NCBI GenBank assembly: GCA_964058805.1 | Contig: CAXKVV010000682.1 | Coordinates: forward strand, 1-31,354 | Origin: Schoenoplectus triqueter | Taxonomy: Eukaryota; Streptophyta; Magnoliopsida; Poales; Cyperaceae | Length of the DNA stretch: 31,354 bases | Reading direction: 5' to 3' | In this document: positions 30,243 through 31,354 of the stretch, one piece after another | Layout of the letters: the number at the start of each line of letters is the position of its first letter | How positions within the stretch are numbered: position 1 is the stretch's first letter | Notes under the pieces: model-generated | Told to the model about the DNA's origin: nothing | The model's database searches: none | Seen by the model: the letters and a program-made list of their open reading frames with translations, nothing else | Translations under genes and position numbers: made by a program

Positions 30243-30701
30243 GTCGTTAAGAAGGGTAATGATTTTAATTTCATGATTTGTGAATATCTTTTTATTGATA
30301 TTCCCTTAAATACGTGGTGGATTGACACTAGTGTCTCTCTGCACATTACAAACTCATTGTAGGGATTTCTTTCCGTGAAGATGCTTCAAAAAGGAGAAAT
30401 GAAACTCAAGGTAGTTAATAAATTAGAGGTTGAAGTCGAGGCTGTTGGAACTCTTCGTTTGATTTTGAAGAGTGGCTTTATCCTCTATTTGCATGATGTA
30501 GTATATATTTCTAGTATTATCAGAAATTTAATTTCTGTTTCTGTACTTGACGCGTGTGGTTTTATATTTTAGTTTAGAAATAATGAGTTGAGACTATATC
30601 ATAACTCTAAGTATATTGGTTCTGAATTATTATGTGATAATCTATATAAGTTATATTTGAATTATTCATTTTCTAAATCTTTATTATCCTTGAATATGTA
30701 G
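30243..30701 (+). pseudogene. Ty1/copia protease remnant
   Basis: In the zinc-knuckle frame, TWWIDTSVSLHITNS (from 30312) is the protease active-site region; the catalytic D-S/T-G is DTS here, so the Gly is lost. Stops follow at 30360, 30570 and 30699. 30375-30572 retains GTLRLILKSGFILYLHDVVY and IIRNLISVSVLDA, the conserved protease C-terminal region. 30573-30698 still reads like the linker to integrase (CDNLYKLYLNYS). Integrase and reverse transcriptase are absent, so the element is cut at about 30700. Confidence 0.82.
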
Positions 30702-30739
30702 GGATTCGGAATGCCCAAATCTCATTAATGCTCAAGCTG

Positions 30740-30935
30740 CGGAAAGACCGTAGAACAAAAATTTTACTTCTACTTAAGTTAGGGATTAAAGTATGTCGGA
30801 TAATAACCGAGAGTTACAGACATTTAATCCTTTACAAAAGACGGTAAAATATTATTTTACTTCTAACTTAAGCTTAGGGTTAAAGTGATGTGTCGGATGA
30901 TTACCGAGAGATACACACCTCTTTAAACCTTTATT
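30740..30935. repeat. ~95-bp direct repeat, two diverged copies
   Basis: The block AAAGACCGTA..ATTTTACTTCTA.CTTAAG...AGGGATTAAAGT...GTCGGAT.ATAACCGAGAG occurs from 30743 and again from 30837 (AAAGACGGTAAAAT...GTCGGATGATTACCGAGAG). Confidence 0.75.
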
Positions 30936-31354
30936 GATCTACTCCATGATTGATTTCTAAAATATTAATCTACTTAACAATTAAATAGATTAATATAAGA
31001 TGTTATACCTTGCTTCCAAATTTTAATTGGAATGAAAATCGGCTTGTCTCGGAGCACCAAACGTCTGATGCCTCTGTAGGTTATCCACCAGGACTGACCA
31101 GAGAGCGGTTTATTTCTTTTGCCAGAAATACTGTAAACCGCGGTTTTTCGCAAAAACACTATTCACCCGAGAAAAAGACGAAATAGTACTATTCACGACT
31201 CGCAGTAATTCTGTTTCACAAATGTGCAGAAATACCGCAACTTTCGTAAAAACACTATTCACCGATCCCGTGAATTCTGAAACAACCGTATACCGGGAGA
31301 GAGAAAGTAGAACTGATTTGGTGGAACTTTTTCTCTCACCCTACCCCTCTATTT
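30936..31354. other. unidentified repeat-like sequence at the window edge
   Basis: The string ACACTATTCACC occurs at about 31157 and 31252, with ACTATTCACGA between them (about 31188). The sequence is of higher GC than the copia remnant and ends in a CT-rich run. It may be part of another LTR, but no terminus is visible. Confidence 0.4.

Noticed and set aside
1..31354. CRISPR array, bacterial operon or phage content
   Set aside because: Tandem repeats here have no unique spacers and the genes are spliced and plant-like.

Overview
The window looks like an AT-rich, gene-poor, transposon-dense stretch of nuclear DNA from a flowering plant. The evidence is spliced genes with GT/AG introns, TATA boxes without bacterial signals, a BED-finger hAT transposon, a Helitron, tRNA-derived SINEs, several MITE-like palindromes, a decayed ~180-bp satellite and a Ty1/copia remnant primed by initiator tRNA-Met. 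I cannot name the species. The only gene that looks intact is a three-exon 2-oxoglutarate/Fe(II) dioxygenase on the minus strand (21396-23580).

Layout. 1-3360 is AT-rich with nothing firm. About 3365-5325 is a long imperfect palindrome with a very small central loop; its left arm was later hit by a complete non-autonomous Helitron (3419-3888) and a SINE (~4402-4480). A small hAT-type MITE candidate follows (5435-5603). 5920-6780 holds a TATA-containing promoter-like stretch, intron-like duplicated blocks and a GC-rich exon-like island.

7138-12711 is a complete hAT element. It has identical 8-bp target duplications, short inverted termini, GC-rich (A)CCCG/CGGGT subterminal arrays that form hairpins, its own TATA promoter, a leader intron filled by a 104-bp tandem array, and a two-exon BED/hAT transposase gene. 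That gene carries two visible lesions: a frame change at a C8 run and an in-frame TGA. Just downstream lies a partial B3 DNA-binding domain (13105-13368).

About 13838-14170 is a decayed palindromic MITE. About 14270-18200 is a degenerate satellite of ~182-bp monomers in alternating dimers. It is split by a 2.1-kb element with TGTCACACCC termini (15093-17194) whose ends are ~400-bp inverted repeats. MITEs follow at 18284-18617, ~18645-18795 and 19013-19761; the last is a long-armed MULE-like foldback with 9-bp target duplication.

The dioxygenase gene comes next, with a SINE in intron 1 and a TATA box at 23671-23679. From 25850 onward there is an unrecognised 143-codon ORF, 29-bp and 43-bp minisatellites, a purine-rich tract, and a decayed Ty1/copia element (LTR-like region, PBS, gag with zinc knuckle, protease). 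The copia element stops abruptly near 30700, where unrelated repeat-like sequence runs to the window end.

The genes do not form a pathway. The main story is nested transposition and tandem amplification around one dioxygenase gene and one B3 fragment. The most unusual objects are the hAT element with its hairpin ends and intronic minisatellite, the ~2-kb palindrome hit twice in one arm, and the foldback element inside the dimeric satellite.
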